This document shows, one piece after another, positions 62,301-64,000 of a DNA stretch of 64,000 nucleotides (its first letter is position 1; each line of letters opens with the position of its first letter). The stretch is from Lethocerus indicus (lineage: Eukaryota > Arthropoda > Insecta > Hemiptera > Belostomatidae). The notes under the pieces were generated by a model. The model searched no databases. It had not been told where the DNA came from and was given only the letters and a program-made list of their open reading frames with translations. Where the stretch lies: contig JACDQD010000008.1 of assembly GCA_019843655.1 (NCBI GenBank), forward strand, positions 16,588,442-16,652,441, written 5' to 3'. Made by a program: the position numbers and the translations under genes.

Positions 62301-64000
62301 ACGTACCATGATGTAAAATCCTTTTTTTCCATTGATGTAATACATTTTTCCTTTAAGTATTTTGAATAGAAAGAAAATAATTTGATTGTCCGGATCGTAG
62401 ACGCTCACGAATAAACCGGCAGTAGGGGCAAAGCATACAGTTCAGACTTTCCTTATTGTCAGTTCTGTATTCCCGACGTGGCTAACCGTTTGATATGCAT
62501 GTGGCGTCGTTTCGGGATCGTTGTTTTCATTTTGTATCATCCCACGGGCAGCGATCCTTTCGACTTTCGCCGTAACGATTTTGTCAGAAGAACCAGTGGC
62601 AAAGACGAAAAAAAAGCCGCGTGATAAAAGAAAAAGAAAACCCCATTTGCCAGCCACCCCCCTCCACAACCCGGTGACCCCAGACGCGTACTGAATTCAG
62701 TAATTGGCCGTAAATTATGCCCAGTTGCCGCATTCCGCGCTGATGAATCCGCTCGGACGAGTTTCGAAACTTGGGACAAAACTGGTATCTAGGAACTAGC
62801 CCGGCTTCGGTGTTAACACCTTAATGCGACGTCGCCACGCTTCAGCCTTTCAATATGGCTGAATGAGGCGGTACAAAAAAATCAATAAGTTTAATAATTA
62901 TAATGAAAAAAATAATGAGTTTAATAGTAGTGACATTATATTATGGGTTTAATTATATATGAAATTATAAGGAGACATTTTTGTCTGTTTTAACCGCAGT
63001 GAAAAGTGCCAACAATGTCCTGAAACGCTTTCCTGCTCTCCTGTAGCCACTGAGCCATTAACTGTAATTATATTAAGGAATTTGCGGGTTTAAGGTGGGT
63101 GGGGAGACGTTACCTTCTCTCGACCGATGTGACTTCATTTTATACCGCCAATGCGTTAGCAGGCTACTGGTATGTATCGATAATTCATAGATAGGCGTAA
63201 TACGTAAATCAACTATATTATCTGGTATCGGTCTACTTTAGGGCAGAAGGACAGAAATTCGCAGGAATGAAAGTATTTACAAACCTCAAGGTTCCCTCCC
63301 CCCTAATATAATTAAACATGCCACGTACCACCGGCGTATTTTTACCGGCGTAGTGTTTGTAGCAACTATTCACATGGATGAGTTGAAAATTATGTTATTG
63401 CAACGGTTTCGAGACGTAGACAAAAAAAAATTCGAATTCCGGAACTAGTGGATTGTCTGGTCGATCGTCCAATTCCAGTCATAGATCCAGCGATTATTTC
63501 GTATATTGCGAAACGTCGTGCCGGAAGTCGGTCGATAGCGGTGTCCTTCGAATGATATATATGTATTCCGTTTATTCACCCTTAGCATCTGGTCAACGAG
63601 GCTGCTTCTTAATAGTCTTAATGCTCATCCGGTGTAATTACAACAAACCTTCTTTCCTGTACTGCACATAGTGCACATCGTTCGGTCCGTACGTCTCTAA
63701 AATAGCAATTGTTATTTTATGTTTGGGTCATTTAACCTATAATAATTAAACAAAATTAGTAAAAAAATACAGAAATAATGACTAATTTTTCTCGTTTTAT
63801 TTCCAAAAATAACATGATTATTTGATCAAAATACAATATTATTATTAAGGGAGAAAGTGTCTTATTATGTTTATTCCGTACATAAAAGTCCTAAGATGAC
63901 CGAAACTGCATTACTGGAGCCACATAAATTCATCTGTTGTTTAAGTATTGTTTAAGCCTTACGTGTTGTTTAAGCCGGGAAACCCGACTTCCGAATAAAT
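59376..64000 (+). other. Presumed intron or downstream sequence to the window end
   Basis: A GC-rich stretch at 61020-61380 holds local CCGGTTT repeats and C10 (61328-61337). A 104-codon open frame at 61845-62159 is Ser/Arg-rich but lacks splice or start support. The rest is AT-rich with nothing recognised. Confidence 0.4.

Noticed and set aside
1..64000. CRISPR arrays, operons, rRNA, phage or plasmid modules
   Set aside because: No spaced direct-repeat arrays, no clustered co-oriented long ORFs and no rRNA-like sequence. The window has eukaryotic intron character throughout.

Overview
The window looks like an intron-rich stretch of an animal nuclear genome, most likely an arthropod. This is an inference. 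There are no bacterial-style gene runs, no rRNA, and no open frame longer than about 170 codons. Long pure (TA)n and (CT)n microsatellites, 10-bp G or C homopolymers, polypyrimidine-AG / GT splice signals and eroded repeats are all present. No species can be named from sequence alone.

One plus-strand gene appears to run through at least the first 35 kb. Five short GC-rich exons can be recognised at 816-908, 12155-12280, 25663-25749, 33644-33826 and 35355-35438. Each is bounded by an AG acceptor and a GT donor. Each length is a multiple of three (93, 126, 87, 183, 84 nt). One reading phase (1 in, 1 out) stays open through all five, 573 nt or 191 codons. The other two phases are closed, by a TGA in exon 4 (33755-33757) and a TGA at the start of exon 3 (25664-25666). 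The encoded segment is low-complexity, rich in Pro, Gln, Gly, Ser and Thr, with a Gln5 run, a Gly5 run and a conserved-looking block GGIPVGIAVARQR in the fifth exon. I do not recognise the gene. Start codon, stop codon and any folded domain lie outside the window or in exons I cannot assign. 'Exon 1' to 'exon 5' are numbers within this window only.

The four complete introns are about 11.2, 13.4, 7.9 and 1.5 kb. A cassette-like candidate exon in the same phase lies at 20198-20335. More speculative same-phase candidates lie at 43182-43357 (could be terminal, with a nearby AATAAA) and 59079-59375. Because all recognised exons are symmetric 1-1, any could be skipped or included without breaking the frame.

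The non-coding remainder holds a large imperfect inverted repeat at about 7766-9324 (two roughly 360-bp arms around an 820-bp centre), a nested competing-hairpin locus at 19680-19730, two tRNA-like, SINE-type remnants (about 2326-2405 minus; 38589-38660 plus), several small duplicated segments, simple repeats and homopolymers. From 35.4 kb to the end no exon can be called firmly. I see no new multi-gene system here; the inverted repeat and the symmetric exon series are the most noteworthy structures.
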